A stretch of 5,149 nucleotides of DNA, from positions 1 to 5,149 of the forward strand of contig JAJAZH010000151.1 of NCBI GenBank assembly GCA_026785815.1. The letters run 5' to 3'. The first letter of the stretch is position 1; each line of letters begins with the position of its first letter. The stretch comes from Ramlibacter sp. (lineage in GTDB: Bacteria > Pseudomonadota > Gammaproteobacteria > Burkholderiales > Burkholderiaceae_C). The position numbers and the translations under genes are program-made. The notes beneath the pieces were generated by a model that was not told the origin of the DNA, made no database searches, and worked only from the letters and a program-made list of their open reading frames with translations. Below are positions 4,921 to 5,149 of the stretch, piece after piece.

Positions 4921-5149
4921 TCGACATGGCCGTGTTCAAGCAGTTCCAGCAGGCCATCACTCACCTGGGCGAGATGGCCAAGCCGGAACCGATCGCCGAC
5001 GAAGAGCGCGTTGTGCGGGCCAAAGCGCTCATGCGGCGCAAGACCGATCGCGCCCTTGCGCTCGATCTGGAGTCCTGCGTCAACTGCGGTTACTGTTCCG
5101 AAGCCTGTCACTTCTACCAATCGACCGGTGAGGCGAAGTACACGCCGAC
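4917..5149 (+). CDS. HdrD/DsrK-like iron-sulfur protein, N-terminal part (partial)
   Basis: Seventy-seven codons are visible; the gene runs off the right edge. The ATG at 4917 overlaps the cytochrome b stop as ATGA, and GGAG (4906-4909) lies 7 nt upstream; a second ATG at 4926 in the same frame is a weaker option. After a charged, predicted helical N-terminus, SCVNCGYCSEACHFY (53-67) supplies Cys54, Cys57, Cys60 and Cys64, a CxxCxxCxxxC binding motif for one [4Fe-4S] cluster, of the type at the start of heterodisulfide-reductase-like Fe-S subunits (HdrC/HdrD, DsrK, TmcB). GEAKYTP after it is also reminiscent of that group. No signal peptide is seen, so it should sit on the cytoplasmic face, docked to the cytochrome b. 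Whether it carries the second ferredoxin motif and the CCG domains that define HdrD/DsrK cannot be judged from this fragment; a plain ferredoxin-domain subunit remains possible. Confidence 0.75.
   Translation, partial: MIDMAVFKQFQQAITHLGEMAKPEPIADEERVVRAKALMRRKTDRALALDLESCVNCGYCSEACHFYQSTGEAKYTP

Noticed and set aside
1..5149. CRISPR arrays, tRNA/rRNA genes, insertion sequence ends
   Set aside because: I saw no spaced repeat series, no tRNA-like cloverleaf, and no transposase or terminal inverted repeats; nearly all of the window is occupied by genes.

Overview
The window is GC-rich DNA of betaproteobacterial, probably Burkholderiales, character. That placement rests on base composition, tightly overlapping genes with GTG/ATG starts, and the families present; no RNA gene or other phylogenetic marker is available to refine it. 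The core is a sulfide/persulfide-response locus arranged around one AT-rich divergent promoter at about 3195-3236.

Left edge (1-229): the C-terminal end of a 'transmembrane anchor' type protein, of the kind often found beside metal-resistance genes, is followed in the same frame by a short remnant of the metal-binding tail of a MerR-family regulator. This looks like the scar of a deleted metal-response gene.

Leftward operon (3175 down to 230): an ArsR-family repressor of the BigR/SqrR type, with the two cysteines expected of a persulfide sensor, is followed by two half-size YeeE/YedE membrane proteins (putative sulfur-compound transporters) and a SulP-family anion transporter with a STAS domain. 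Junctions are 4-nt overlaps (ATGA, GTGA) or a gap of about 29 nt, so the four genes are very likely co-transcribed and partly translationally coupled.

Rightward genes (3256 to the end): a metallo-beta-lactamase-fold persulfide dioxygenase of the Blh/ETHE1 group. After a 126-nt spacer come a NarI/DsrM-like membrane cytochrome b subunit and, overlapping it by ATGA, the start of an HdrD/DsrK-like iron-sulfur protein that runs off the window.

Inferred working model: the repressor keeps both directions silent until sulfide or persulfide links its cysteines. The YeeE pair then moves reduced sulfur species, the dioxygenase oxidises persulfide to sulfite, SulP handles sulfate or sulfite, and the cytochrome b/Fe-S pair may pass electrons between a sulfur intermediate and the quinone pool. 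The individual families are known. The least described part is the coupling of a BigR-type persulfide regulon to a DsrMK-like membrane electron-transfer module.
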